NCBI GenBank assembly: GCA_036873755.1
Contig: JAVTVY010006829.1
Location: 124,001 to 188,000, forward strand
Length of the DNA stretch: 64,000 nt
Source of the DNA: Hanleya hanleyi
Taxonomy: Eukaryota > Mollusca > Polyplacophora > Lepidopleurida > Hanleyidae
Direction of reading: 5' to 3'
Position numbers and translations under genes: made by a program. This document shows positions 57,301-63,831 of this stretch, in pieces; the first letter of the stretch is position 1, and the number at the start of each line of letters is the position of its first letter. The notes beneath the pieces are model-generated. The model was not told the DNA's origin. It did no database searches and saw only the letters and a list, made by a program, of their open reading frames with translations.

Positions 57301-60300
57301 CAGTGTTAGCTTCCATAAGTCATACATACTTTTAGTTCCATAAGTAATACAGCTTCTGTAACTAAATACACAGTGATAGCTTCCGTACTCCAATACTGGG
57401 TGGCTCTTTACTAATATATAACGTACACCTACATTCTACCCCTTTTTTGTAGGCCAATGAGAGATTTGCCACAATCAAAGTTCCGGACATGAAGATAGAG
57501 CTGGTCCTTTCAAATATAGTTGTAGCCAAGGTAATTTTTACCAGTTATTGCGGATTTTTAAGATAAATGCTGGTTCATGAAAGCATAAAAAAATATTCAC
57601 TCTTATATAACAATATATGTGACACATTTATATATTGTGAGTATAAGAATACTGATCAGCGTAAGAATACTGATTAGCGATACGGATTTGATATTTTTGG
57701 AACATCATGATGTCTTGCCGGCATCATTGAAAACTGTTGCCCGCTTCTCTCTTGCAGGAAACAAGCCTATGTTTATGTATACTATGATTGTCTTTTTGAA
57801 TTTGGTGCTAATACTGTTATATGGAATATGGAATAGGTCTTTGGATTATGGACGCGGATATTCTCTAATGGACGACGGCTGAATTATGGATGACGGACTA
57901 GGCGCTTGTAATTGTTCTCGTTAATCTAATAATCCTGTTCAGCAGTGAACTTCACAGCAGAATGAATATGACAATAACATAACCTCATGTCAGCTAGCTT
58001 TAGCCCCATGAAAACATTATTTCAGGACCGAGCAGACGCGCCATGGGTTGAGTATATCGTGCAGTATAAGAAGAGAAAGCCAGTGGTAAGCGCAACTAAA
58101 GCAATGGGCAAGTTCCAGAAATGGCTAACAGAGCATAAGGATCTCCCACCATATGATCATGCGATGGCCTTTACCAGGTAAATAAATTTCTTAATTCTGC
58201 AGGCAATTCAGAAGTTAAATATAAAGAAACTGCCTTTTGGTGTAATCTAAATAATAGTCCAGAAACGTGAATAACAATATACCCCAGGTGCTAAATCCTT
58301 TGCTCGGACCAGTCAGCGAAACCAAATCTAAAATCTGTCTAGAATCAAACTTGACTCGGTTTTAAGGATAGCTATCCCCTTTATAGAGGCACTTACAAGC
58401 TCCGAACTTACAAAAAGTGAGATAAAGTTTACTAGATCACCTTATAAGTAACAAGCATGCCAAATTTCAAAAGCGTAGCATGGATACTTTTCGAGAAATA
58501 AACGTTTAAATCTCGGATTTTGTACAAAATAAAACTTGTTCACACCTGTGTAGATTACTTCACGGTGGGTGTCTGAGTGAAGTGTCACTGTCATAATTAG
58601 AAACAAAAATAAGGATGTTTGCATGGTTTTGATCAGAAGGGGGTAATTAATGTAAATAAGTAGGACTAATAGATAATTAGCTTACCATAATACTGCGGAA
58701 ATGAGTTTTGGAAAGGGAAATTTAACAGACAAAAATAATAGTACATGTAGCCAAGCCCAAGCCAAGGCAATCTGTTTAATTGTTCCAGTGCCTCGGAAAC
58801 TAAATTTTTAATCCTAATATTGAAGCACTTCTATTTATAATTTTTATTTCATTTTTTCACCAAATGTTAGAGGAAATAGTGAATATTTGAATGAAGCAAT
58901 AACAAAAAAATGACCAATTTTGACCCTCTAAGGGGATAGCTATCCTTAAGGAAGCCTAACAGTTTCTGCATTATGAATTAGGTACCGGGTATTTGGATTA
59001 TGGAGGCGGAAATTCTTTAACGGCCGACGACTGTATATTGAATGACGGACAAGACGCTTGTATTTTATGATCATAGTGCGTTCCTCCACTGATGGATTAG
59101 TGGGTTACTCGCTCTTACTCGGCTGGGTGAGAACACGCCTGGTGAGGATGTGTGAGAAGGCTTGAACCTAAATGACAACCTTTTGCATATCATACCTACA
59201 TGCAGCGGCAATATATTTCGTACTTACGCCTTGCAAAGTTTTTCAGTCGGAATTTTAAGAAATAAAAACGCTAAATTGTGTTTAATTGGTGATGTTCATG
59301 AATTCGTATATTGAAATTCACATCTATTTATATTGCCACTTTTAATTTTATCAATCTAATTATCACGGTTCTGTGTCATTTTTCTTCCAGCTATAAAATG
59401 TTGTCTGGTGGGCGGTATCCTGCATCAGGTAAATAAGGGGAGATAAGTAGAGACTCTTCAATTGAAGCCGGTGACTCTTCTGGATACTCTCCCTTCTTGT
59501 TTGGTCATGTCGCTCGTAAATTTCATATACATGGGATGGGCGTGAAATTAAAATATGTTACTCTGGTCTTTGCAAGGGAGGAACTTTACCATCGTAGCGT
59601 GCACAGACTTGGCGCGCTACCTAACCCGGGCTATGGGTCTTATGAAACGTTGCTCATGTGAACAATCAAAATTAGAAAATATACTCTAGAAAAACGAAAA
59701 TTCATTTGGAAAATATAATACTGGTCAGTACAATATAACATATTGTTAATACATAAGGCCAATGTCAAATTACTGAAAACTGTTTACCGCTGCTCTCTGG
59801 CGAAACATCTAGCTTGTGTATATATTATTTCTATTTAGCGTTTTGATATTGTAGTCAGAATATTTTCATGCGAAGTCATATGACTTATTGTCAGTACTCC
59901 GGCATCTTTTCCTGTCACTTTATACGTTGCGTTGAATTGATGCTAATAGTGACCTGTGAATCAGTATTTTTTTTAATTATGGACACAGAAATTTTATCAT
60001 GAAAAATAATAAAGGGCCTTCTGAACTTTCTACATATGTCGACTGCAGTTTCGAACTCAATGTTCTTTTCAAGGAATATTGGACAGATGTATGGACATGG
60101 TTTATATACCGTAAAGTTAAAGTTAAACAACAAAGCCGTGAGATAATAATATACGTTTCATCATCGTTTCACCGTCATCATACGGTAATATGCTAAACCG
60201 ATATATAAACTTCTGTACAACGTGATTTCAATAAGGATAATACATTGAGGCCGGGGCCATATTTTTAAATGAAGAACATTTCTATGACACCCTTTTAATG

Positions 60301-63300
60301 TTCGTTTAATTGTTGCCTGTATACGGTAAGATTCTGCTGGTGGAGGCTTGCCCTCTGTACAAATCGATGTGATTGTAGTTTTGTGACTTGTAAACATGGT
60401 GGAGAATCAAGCGCTTGTTTGGCGTCGGATCTCACAGGTATTTGTTCTGAATACGAACTTGCATCCAATAAATACTCCCAGTTTGGGTAGTTTTTCACTA
60501 TCTGGTAGTCACAAAGTTCATGATTTTCCAACAGATGACTTGATAGGTTTATTACATCATCGCTCTGAAATATGTGTAGCTAATACCGCTTAAGCCGGTG
60601 TTAGGGGCCGTGTGGTCATGTCAATTCAATTCAATGTCCACATGAGCCATGTGAGCAGCTACAATAAAAGTGTGGCTGTGATACAAATCATCACAAGGGT
60701 CACTTCTGATTCTTGTGATGTTTTAGAAATCTGCATGTATGTTTGTCTGTGAGGGCGTATGACTTCTTATCAGTACTCCGGCATCGTGCACCACCACCGT
60801 TTTAATGTTGCGTTAATCTAACATAGCCTGATCACCGTGCCCTTAATTCTGTCCAACACTCCTTGAAAAGGATTTTGAATTCGAAACTGTAGTCGAAATA
60901 TAGCGATGTAGAAATTCAATAATGCTATTTGATATGATTTTAACCCACTTCTTCACATGTTTATACCTAAAGATATGTTTTGAAGGACGTATATCGACAA
61001 GACCGATTAACAATATATAGTTCTTGCTAACATTCTGCTTTTCCTGTAATGTTTTTTATTACTATATATGTATTTGGTACTGTATATATATGTATATATT
61101 CTTAAAACTTAATAAGCTTAATTTCCCGTTCAGAAAATTGATTTCAGTCTATATTAGAGAATGTCTCGACCGTTGAAGGGTTACTGTTTGATACCTACAT
61201 CGGGGGCTATAATTTCAGGACTGGCGCAGGTGGCTGGCATGTGTGCAAAAGAAGACGGTCTGTCCTCGTCCATCGTCGTAGATAACGCCGATTATCAGTC
61301 AGCTTACATCATCGCACACGAGCTCGGACACAGGTAGGTCACCAATAATTTAATTATTGACCTTTCCTCTTACAAGCTCATATTATTTTGAAAGGAGAAG
61401 GTGAGAACCTTCATTCTTCCGTCGTAAGAAAATTTGAAAAATATGATTTATTATCGACAGAACAATTAATACGTTGAAATTGAATGAAACATATAGAGCA
61501 TCTAAGTAATACTTTAATATTGAATGAAATAAAGAGAACGGCCATATGAGCATAACCCATACATGGTTCTTCGTCACCTTATTCATAAATTTCCCATTGT
61601 TTTGGACCTATCCAGATGGTGTTTTGGCTAAACACACAAATCTCTCTCTACTCTCTATGCAACTATTCAAAATTGAACTTATCAACTAGAAAGTTGATCA
61701 CCGATATATTGATATCAAAATCTTATATTAGAGGATGTTTATTGCTATTCCAGCCTTGGGTCCCGCCATGATGGAAACATACAAAATCGACGCTGTCCAG
61801 TTTCCGGAAATTTCGTGATGTCACCCCGTGCAGTCTATGACGAAAAAACGTTCAGAAATGTATATTATTTCTCCTCATGCTCGCTCATACAAATGAAGAA
61901 GTTTCTGAAGTAAGCATAACTGTTTGTTAGGTTAATTATTTGTGTAGGCCTATAGTCTACTTCCTGTTTGCGTATACTTTCTTCAATAGTCTGTAATTGT
62001 GTTATCGGGTAAACGACAGTTGGCCCTCATTAAAAGTTGTTTCATTGTTCCCAGGGGCATTGCAGGGGGTTGTTGATAATACTAGACTTTGTAGTTCTAT
62101 CTTATTTCTCATAATCCGTGACTAGGGGTGGTATGAACATCATGTCTATCACGATTTAATATCTTTTACATTTTACAATGTACGTGATATGCAATAGCAA
62201 ATTGTAAATTAATATGTAATGTGGTTATTGGTTCACCATTAACTCGCTTGTACCTTGAAGTCGGTCGCATTCTCATTCAGACTTACACAAACCAATATAT
62301 TGTTTAATTCCAACGCAATATATTTTCTCCAGATCTCCAGAAGCGGATTGTCTATATGACAGTGCTACGCCTCTGATGAACTATGATTACAAACACAGCC
62401 CTCCAGGACGTATGTTCAGTGCAGACACGCAGTGTAAAATGATTTTCGGTAAATCGTCCGGATTGTGTGGGGTAAAGTTACATTCATTTACATACACGTT
62501 ACATACATATTTGAAATGTCTCGTGTTATATTAGTATATGAGATAGGTTTTTTTTTATAGATGAAGGTTTCCTGGTCAGAGATAGATAATTACATTTCGA
62601 GTTCAAAATGGTTCATTAAAGGTGTGAAATGATAAAGCAACCAATGGCGCAACTACTTCAAGAGAAATATAATCTGGAATCCATATGAAAGAATCTGGTT
62701 CAACAAATCATATGTGAGATCTTAAAGGCATTCCTTCGAACTGTACCGAAACACTGATAGAGTAAACGTGGCTTTCGCTCGCCATTGATAATATATTGTG
62801 TAATATAGTGGGAACCTGATGGCTTAGAAAAAAAGAAGAAAAAAGTTAATCTTCAGTGAAAGCAAATTAAGATGACGGTTAAAGCATGCTTTCATATCAC
62901 CACCAGCCCTTCTGTGGTCACCGAGGTGGACAAGTCGATTCTGTTGATAGCACAAGGGGTCATGGCGCTTTGGTAATGCAATTCACTTGCCTCAATGTTA
63001 TAGATCATGGGATAAAGATAAACTGACCGATGTTCAAATATACTTTTTCGTATTTCAGGAGCCGAATCTTCAGAGAGCCATATGTAGCCGGCTGTGGTGT
63101 CGATCGCCCCAGGACCCTGGTCGATGTCTTACTAACGCTCTTCTATATGCTCTGCCTGGTACGACTTGTGGCGTGAACCTGGTATGTAAATCAATTCTTT
63201 TCCTCGTTCATGTTTTTAGCAATATAAAAAGGGAGAGTGAAAAACAAATGTTTCAAATATAAAATAGAAATATGTAGAATGTTGAATACTAATCTCCTAT

Positions 63301-63831
63301 ATGAATAACAAGCTGTACCACCTTGAGTACTAACTAATTGTATTTGTTATGACCTTTCGCAGATAGTGAACATCTACTTCAGATTAAAAAGCAAATATCT
63401 AGTATCTGCGGAAGCTAGTGATCAATACATTTCACCATTTATTCATTTACAGAATTGGGATTGCTATATTTCAACTGTTACACATCGATTGTGCAACGGT
63501 TATTTATTACGAACGGAAAAACCAATAACAATCCCCACGGAAACGGTGTGCTGATTTTCGGATTGTTTAAGGATGTACGTTGGTGGTAAATCAAAGTAAT
63601 TAACTTTTTGAATGATCTGTGTTGTTGCATTCATAACTGTGTAATATGAAGAAAAAGTGAATACTGCATGTGTTTTACAGCATTGTGAGCGAATGTTCTG
63701 CGTTCCTCCCCGAGTGCTGTCCGTTTCCAGATGGAACGACAATCAGGCGACACCGCCATCAAAATCATCTGGCGAGAAACTGAGAAATAGGGTCAGTAAG
63801 ACAAGGCGGCCAACGTACAGAAATTTAAGAG
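33236..63831 (+). CDS. ADAMTS-like secreted metalloprotease (M12B), 12 exons, continues past the window
   Basis: A zinc endopeptidase of the adamalysin/ADAMTS group, expected to be secreted and to cut extracellular proteins. Twelve exons joined by GT-AG introns keep frame at every junction, giving about 600 residues here. The order is a signal peptide, an unusually acidic Glu/Asp-rich propeptide, the dibasic site DKRR, a catalytic domain (from ATVQLMAVIDNSIYRKF), zinc site HELGHSLGSRHD, Met-turn FVMSP, then a Cys-rich ADAMTS-type region (CSRLWCRSPQDPGRCLTN). All zinc-binding residues are present. No thrombospondin repeat has been reached by the last exon, which ends in phase 1. Introns hold RT copies, two MITEs or repeats and, in intron 2, a complete Polinton. 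Further symmetric exons in the 21-kb intron cannot be excluded. Confidence 0.88.
33753..34210 (+). CDS. Metalloprotease exon 2: acidic propeptide
   Basis: The acceptor CTTCCCAG matches the phase 1 of exon 1 (G|AA gives Glu). About 153 residues, very rich in Glu, with heptad-like runs (EEENLLRQKEEGNILREIEE) suggesting a charged helix or coiled coil. This is not the usual ADAM propeptide fold as far as I can see. The donor GAG|GTAAGT ends in phase 0. Confidence 0.82.
34211..35628. other. Intron 2, first part: no gene seen
   Basis: AT-rich intronic sequence with no supported exon or repeat. Confidence 0.5.
35629..35895 (-). mobile_element. Retroelement tail fragment, family 2
   Basis: Reverse-complement counterpart of 1078-1344, sharing the GCCGGCATAAGCGGTATTAG block and flanking sequence on both sides. 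Confidence 0.65.
36290..36428 (+). mobile_element. SINE-like fragment ending in ACTC repeats
   Basis: GAAAGCGACGTTAAATGC is followed by (ACTC)n. This combination of a GCGACGTTAAA motif and an ACTC run resembles the 3' end of short retroposons I associate with molluscan genomes. The 5' promoter boxes are not clear. Confidence 0.4.
36576..37480 (+). pseudogene. Decayed pogo-type (DDE_1) transposase
   Basis: Broken frames preserve hallmarks in order: a helix-turn-helix-like segment (GAYAKLTYQLKKSTFQNFL), NYDETNIT at about 37033 (first catalytic Asp), LTSAGDGAILPYYLVHK, CFEDWFLNLVV at 37252 in another frame, and GDN at about 37324 (second Asp). These match the pogo/jerky transposase family of the Tc1-mariner superfamily. 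Several stops and shifts show it is long dead. I could not find its third acidic residue or terminal repeats. Confidence 0.7.
37748..38146. repeat. Imperfect inverted repeat, arms about 130 bp
   Basis: 37748-37880 pairs with 38015-38146 in reverse (shared CGCTTTGCAGCCGACATATA and CGGCGTTTACCGCAACG). Open frames on both strands read similar peptides because the arms are copies. Origin unknown; it lies just after the pogo remnant. Confidence 0.75.
38147..38785. other. Stretch left of the Polinton without a recognised gene
   Basis: Open frames at 38098-38370 (+) and 38175-38366 (-) overlap and have no recognisable domain. Confidence 0.45.
38786..38791 (+). repeat. Polinton target-site duplication, left (ACTGTA)
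   Basis: Identical to 49471-49476, immediately outside the element ends. Six bases is the Polinton-typical length. Confidence 0.93.
38792..40140 (+). repeat. Polinton left terminal inverted repeat
   Basis: Matches 47640-49470 in reverse. It consists of a terminal region, four tandem 153-bp units, and two units containing GGGAAGGGTCCCGGAGCGAA. The two inverted repeats differ mainly in unit number (four against six). Confidence 0.88.
39164..39705 (+). repeat. 153-bp tandem units in the left inverted repeat
   Basis: GGGTGCATGTAAAATTAGGA recurs near 39165, 39319, 39472 and 39626. Each unit also contains CTATAAAA(A)GCGG, a TATA-like box. Confidence 0.88.
40104..40500 (+). repeat. Subterminal 152-bp units with GCGCATGCGC palindromes
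   Basis: Three units begin with GACGTTTTGGGATCTAGG (about 40112, 40266, 40418). TGCGCATGCGCA, the palindromic NRF1-type consensus, occurs at 40229-40240 and 40382-40393. Diverged counterparts lie at 47120-47640. Confidence 0.75.
40501..41160. promoter_or_regulatory. Gene-free GC-rich arm with promoter-like motifs
   Basis: The 40620-40700 stretch is nearly pure G/C (alternating GC). At 40727-40739 is a perfect AGGTCA-A-AGGTCA (DR1 nuclear-receptor element), and at 40863-40930 are three CCAAT boxes. No convincing gene follows on either strand, so this may be the control region of a deleted gene. Confidence 0.45.
41167..41172 (-). terminator. Poly(A) signal of the capsid transcripts
   Basis: AATAAA on the - strand, about 140 bases after the protease stop codon. 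Confidence 0.5.
41200..41341 (-). repeat. Tandem copies of the 3' end of the protease gene
   Basis: About four copies of a 30-38 bp unit (AAGCCCAGAACAGGGGGCTT, GTACATTGAAA). The innermost unit encodes the last residues of the protease; the rest lie after its stop. Confidence 0.88.
41313..41786 (-). CDS. Adenain-type cysteine protease (capsid maturation)
   Basis: 157 residues from the ATG at 41786, one base after the stop of the capsid gene (TAA-C-ATG). Family features appear in order: His in GEHWVGVYL, Asp in EYFDPYGLPP, the oxyanion Gln in LQSL and, seven residues later, the Cys in SVCGQYC. This is the layout of adenovirus-type proteases, which cleave capsid precursors during particle maturation; Polintons carry the same enzyme. 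The catalytic set appears complete and the frame is open. The C-terminus is encoded by the first unit of the tandem repeat that follows. Confidence 0.88.
   Translation of the reverse strand: MDTDQITTVLENDPGTRMVFQGVFRRDVFPLDRMYPAAYVLNTDPMDRPGEHWVGVYLTEQQGEYFDPYGLPPLHPDLTDFMDQGTETWCWNSQTLQSLTSSVCGQYCLFYLYHRCRGRTLSTIVQMFDEYPNAEDRDVLVYDWAAHHFNVQAPFWA
41788..43097 (-). pseudogene. Major capsid protein (double jelly-roll, hexon-like), one frame break
   Basis: The long frame (stop at 41788, open to 43044) reads as the Polinton major capsid protein, the hexon-like double jelly-roll protein that builds the icosahedral shell. Its N-terminal residues are in another frame, starting at the ATG at 43097 (MSLIHAESCPSTNSEFDLWT). 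The two frames meet near 43005-43025 and are offset as if one base had been lost. The rest, about 410 residues, has no stop. Either the gene is freshly broken or the base is missing from the assembly. Confidence 0.85.
43185..43486 (-). pseudogene. Small capsid-associated protein (pVI-like), one frame break
   Basis: Its ATG (43486) overlaps the stop of the penton-like gene as TAATG. The first 21 or so codons (MKVPYECDARSYMDYY...) are in one frame. The remainder, containing RMQRGHGLGNILGSIVKTFL and a Lys/Arg-rich tail, is in another, ending at 43185. They meet near a GGGG run at about 43425. The amphipathic glycine-rich middle recalls adenovirus pVI-type membrane-lytic proteins, and small genes like this sit between the capsid genes of many Polintons. 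The functional label is by position and composition. Confidence 0.65.
43486..44274 (-). CDS. Penton-like minor capsid protein
   Basis: 262 residues with no breaks. The N-terminus (MFYLTLPSNSSLDVFPDNTV) and the segment WECGLVDIQYPYSWYNV are characteristic of the Polinton minor capsid (penton-like, single jelly-roll) protein, which caps the five-fold vertices. The stop codon overlaps the start of the next capsid gene by one base. It is the only capsid gene besides the protease that is fully open. Confidence 0.85.
   Translation of the reverse strand: MFYLTLPSNSSLDVFPDNTVAKYVTQLPQPLHLPGRWECGLVDIQYPYSWYNVRANEVWYEVTYEAKNTRLTLPEGQYDTPKEFMGGLSRLLHYKALREVTNTSKPIKSFPFKNHVDFDYNAHNDKAQILLTANVSVVLSPILQQMLGFDLQTFAGPTAHQGEIPMDMKSGMYGLYVYSDVVDNHIVGDINTPLLRVVPIKKTYGDQITHSFTHMLYLPVRQTDINTITVDIGDDTGRPVAFERGKVVLTLHFRQARALHFA
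44308..44517 (-). CDS. Small basic protein, possible DNA-packing core protein
   Basis: 69 residues. The N-terminal half is rich in Pro and Ser, and the C-terminal half is strongly basic (VTRSKSTRRTRRRTQPPK). It is first in the capsid cluster, 33 bases before the penton-like gene. Composition resembles small viral core proteins that neutralise packaged DNA. There is no sequence motif to confirm this. Confidence 0.5.
   Translation of the reverse strand: MSGPLPSWESEWEPESPPKTPPPQRAPSFQTFKKPPSIRTPHISRAVTRSKSTRRTRRRTQPPKAWNTY
44829..44994 (+). repeat. 21-bp tandem array upstream of the zinc-finger gene
   Basis: About eight copies of GATGTCACGGAGGTCACCGAA and variants (GAGACACGG..., GTGCCCGAA). 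The 21-bp period is two helical turns, so any bound factors would line up on one face. Open frames through it are by-products of a period divisible by three. Confidence 0.9.
45012..45019 (+). promoter_or_regulatory. TATA box of the zinc-finger/polymerase gene
   Basis: TATAAAAG, 53 bases before the ATG at 45065, with an initiator-like TCAGACA at about 45040. Confidence 0.65.
45065..45957 (+). pseudogene. C2H2 zinc-finger protein joined to truncated polymerase N-terminal region
   Basis: The first frame (ATG 45065) has three C2H2 fingers: CTTC...HEATKH, CTIC...HTRARH and CEEC...HQRTRH. It ends at 45415. A second frame, from about 45385, carries an acidic linker (EADDDVALIQQ) and a roughly 170-residue domain containing HRPIQDIYNFRLTDL and WVEKVTNVTFFV-like residues, stopping at 45957. 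The frames are offset as if one base were lost near a GGGGG run (about 45368). The second domain resembles the region that precedes the catalytic part of Polinton protein-primed DNA polymerases. No exonuclease or polymerase motif follows. Its role could be DNA binding or origin recognition. Confidence 0.6.
46077..46082 (+). terminator. Poly(A) signal after the zinc-finger ORF
   Basis: AATAAA, 120 bases after the stop at 45957. It would end a short transcript of the truncated gene. Confidence 0.5.
46234..47118 (+). repeat. 21-bp minisatellite (about 42 copies)
   Basis: Units such as TATAATACAGGACAGATTTGG and TATAATACAGCACAGATATG. A period of 21 keeps several frames open on both strands (up to 422 codons), but these are artefacts. 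The core TTGTATAATACAG also occurs in the inverted repeats (48217-48231 and its counterpart at 39703-39716). Confidence 0.93.
47119..47640 (-). repeat. Diverged subterminal units, right arm
   Basis: Reverse-strand counterparts of 40104-40500 with TGCGCATGCGCA at 47363-47374 and 47541-47552, plus a GATGACGTCA triplet repeat at about 47187-47220 (CRE-like TGACGTCA). No gene. Confidence 0.65.
47640..49470 (-). repeat. Polinton right terminal inverted repeat
   Basis: Reverse complement of 38792-40140. It has about six 150-bp units (CCTAATTTTACATGCACCCA near 48290, 48446, 48597, 48747, 48902, 49052) and three copies of the GGGACCCTTCCCAT unit. The terminal 40 bases next to AGTAGTAGGG differ between the two ends. 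Confidence 0.88.
49471..49476 (+). repeat. Polinton target-site duplication, right (ACTGTA)
   Basis: Identical to 38786-38791. Confidence 0.93.
49477..49680. mobile_element. Decayed RT-family remnant at the Polinton insertion site
   Basis: ATTCCCATTAAAACAAATTGTGCACCCC recalls the IPMGTNCAP codons. It is followed by an eroded NYPF segment and AGATTAAGCGGAATTAGACAC from the tail (- strand). The Polinton probably landed in this older element. Confidence 0.45.
49681..50630. other. Intron 2 stretch without a recognised gene
   Basis: An open frame at 49745-49948 has no recognisable domain and no splice support. Confidence 0.45.
50631..51000 (+). mobile_element. Decayed RT-family remnant
   Basis: The CCTTATTCACCAAACGATATGAAGACGATC segment (RT palm codons) and a tail end at about 50920-50995 (TCGATTACTGAAGCGGAAATTC...) remain; everything between is eroded. 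Confidence 0.55.
51001..51606. other. Intron 2 stretch without a recognised gene
   Basis: Nothing supported. Confidence 0.45.
51607..52394 (+). repeat. 34-bp minisatellite (about 23 copies)
   Basis: Highly uniform units GACATGATGTACTTGGTTAT + AAGGGTATAGCATA, varying mainly at C/T in GCATA/GTATA and at ATGATG/ATGTTG. The homogeneity indicates recent expansion. Confidence 0.96.
52395..53511. other. Intron 2 stretch with small hairpins
   Basis: TCAACACAAA-ATGC-TTTGTGTTGA (about 53171-53194) is a perfect 10-bp hairpin, and AACACAATTTGTGTT is another nearby. A short family 2 tail relic (GCACCGGCTTGAGCGGTATT) lies at about 53319-53350. No gene. Confidence 0.5.
53512..54100 (+). pseudogene. Reverse transcriptase fragment (copy I)
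   Basis: Open from the IPMGANCAPLLADL block through KRYIDDLLAV to a nonsense codon at 53943-53945. Downstream coding matches continue but a deletion near 54073 removes the KYERSVQDL region. Confidence 0.72.
53512..54494 (+). mobile_element. RT retroelement copy I, 5' truncated
   Basis: Starts within the YQQHIGIPMG codons and ends at CTAGACGCTTGTATT, the shared 3' terminus. It lies in intron 2 of the metalloprotease in sense orientation. Confidence 0.82.
54495..55430. other. End of intron 2: no gene seen
   Basis: A faint RT-family echo at about 55160-55215 (CAACGTGGAAAGAAATACTG...) is the only recognisable content. Confidence 0.45.
55431..55593 (+). CDS. Metalloprotease exon 3: poly-acidic propeptide segment
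   Basis: Acceptor TTCGATGACAG. Phase 0 in, phase 1 out (ATC A|GTAAGA). About 54 residues beginning DLPEEDNDDEDSDDGEEEED with an unbroken acidic run of more than 25 residues, then LVHDDFLTVEPLLSSRSIF. It continues the acidic character of exon 2 and ends the propeptide before the dibasic site. Confidence 0.8.
56008..56185 (+). repeat. Degenerate 22-24 bp tandem repeat in intron 3
   Basis: About seven diverged copies of a TCCTGTACAGTACTGCTCAG-type unit. Confidence 0.75.
56597..56775 (+). CDS. Metalloprotease exon 4: cleavage site and start of catalytic domain
   Basis: Acceptor GATTCAG. The split Arg codon joins exon 3 in phase 1. It encodes RPISSFTVDKRRPMSRTATV, with a KRR furin-like site, then the first strand and helix of an M12B catalytic domain (QLMAVIDNSIYRKFLARNNN). 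Donor ATG|GTACGT, phase 0. Confidence 0.87.
57453..57530 (+). CDS. Metalloprotease exon 5
   Basis: Acceptor TTTTTTGTAG, donor AAG|GTAATT, phase 0 at both ends. 26 residues ANERFATIKVPDMKIELVLS..., the typical second helix/strand of the reprolysin fold. Confidence 0.82.
57648..57913 (+). mobile_element. RT retroelement copy J (tail only)
   Basis: Only the last 260 bases of the family, to GGCGCTTGTAAT, inserted in intron 5. The first line of the match (AAGAATACTGATCAGCG) is duplicated at the 5' edge. Confidence 0.8.
58026..58177 (+). CDS. Metalloprotease exon 6
   Basis: Acceptor ATTTCAG, donor AG|GTAAAT, phase 0 in and 2 out. About 50 residues ending FQKWLTEHKDLPPYDHAMAF, where PPYDHAMAFT matches the conserved block before the zinc site in M12B proteases. 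Confidence 0.85.
58362..58949. mobile_element. MITE with TTAA ends, 588 bp
   Basis: TTAA (58362-58365) is followed by GGATAGCTATCCCCTT; the right end is AAGGGGATAGCTATCC then TTAA (58946-58949). TTAA duplication is used by piggyBac and some other superfamilies. No coding sequence. It lies in intron 6. Confidence 0.75.
58975..59068 (+). mobile_element. RT-family tail relic
   Basis: Last 90 bases of the family (TTGGATTATGGAGGCGGAAATTC... to GACGCTTGTATTTT), decayed, in intron 6. Confidence 0.65.
59391..59428 (+). CDS. Metalloprotease exon 7 (short)
   Basis: Acceptor CTTCCAG, donor TCAG|GTAAAT. Phase 2 in and 1 out. Encodes YKMLSGGRYPAS. The phases match exons 6 and 8 exactly, which supports such a short exon. 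Confidence 0.75.
59610..60005 (+). mobile_element. Decayed RT-family tail
   Basis: CTAACCCGGGCTATGGGTCTTATGAA and scattered later tail motifs (ATTATGGACACAGAAATTTT at about 59978), strongly diverged, in intron 7. Confidence 0.5.
60575..60690 (+). mobile_element. Family 2 tail fragment
   Basis: TAATACCGCTTAAGCCGGTG, AGGGGCCGTGTGGTCATGTC and ACAATAAAAGTGTGGCTGTG match the blocks at 1128-1240. Confidence 0.65.
61219..61333 (+). CDS. Metalloprotease exon 8: first half of the zinc site
   Basis: Acceptor TAATTTCAG, donor CACAG|GTAGGT. Phase 1 in, 2 out. Encodes GLAQVAGMCAKEDGLSSSIV and then YQSAYIIAHELGH: two zinc-binding His and the catalytic Glu. The intron falls right after HELGH. Confidence 0.9.
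61754..61909 (+). CDS. Metalloprotease exon 9: third zinc ligand and Met-turn
   Basis: Acceptor TATTCCAG, donor GAA|GTAAGC. Phase 2 at both ends. Begins SLGSRHDGN, completing HExxHxxGxxHD, then RCPVSGNFVMSP (Met-turn) and FSSCSLIQMKKFL, the last helix of the catalytic domain. The ORF is too interrupted to show up as a long frame; it was found from the missing third His and the phase rule. Confidence 0.88.
62333..62471 (+). CDS. Metalloprotease exon 10: start of Cys-rich region
   Basis: Acceptor TTTCTCCAG, donor GGG|GTAAAG. Phase 2 in, 0 out. Encodes SPEADCLYDSATPLMNYDYK and ADTQCKMIFGKSSGLC, resembling the segment after the catalytic domain in ADAMTS-like proteins. Confidence 0.85.
63059..63181 (+). 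CDS. Metalloprotease exon 11: ADAMTS-type Cys-rich segment
   Basis: Acceptor TATTTCAG, donor CTG|GTATGT, phase 0 both ends. 41 residues including ICSRLWCRSPQDPGRCLTN and LPGTTCGVNL, a diagnostic Cys pattern. Confidence 0.87.
63681..63831 (+). CDS. Metalloprotease exon 12
   Basis: Acceptor GTTTTACAG, donor AGAG|GTAAGA; phase 0 in, 1 out. Encodes HCERMFCVPPRVL, continuing the Cys pattern, then a basic linker (KLRNRVSKTRRPTYRNLR). The gene goes on beyond the window. Confidence 0.83.
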
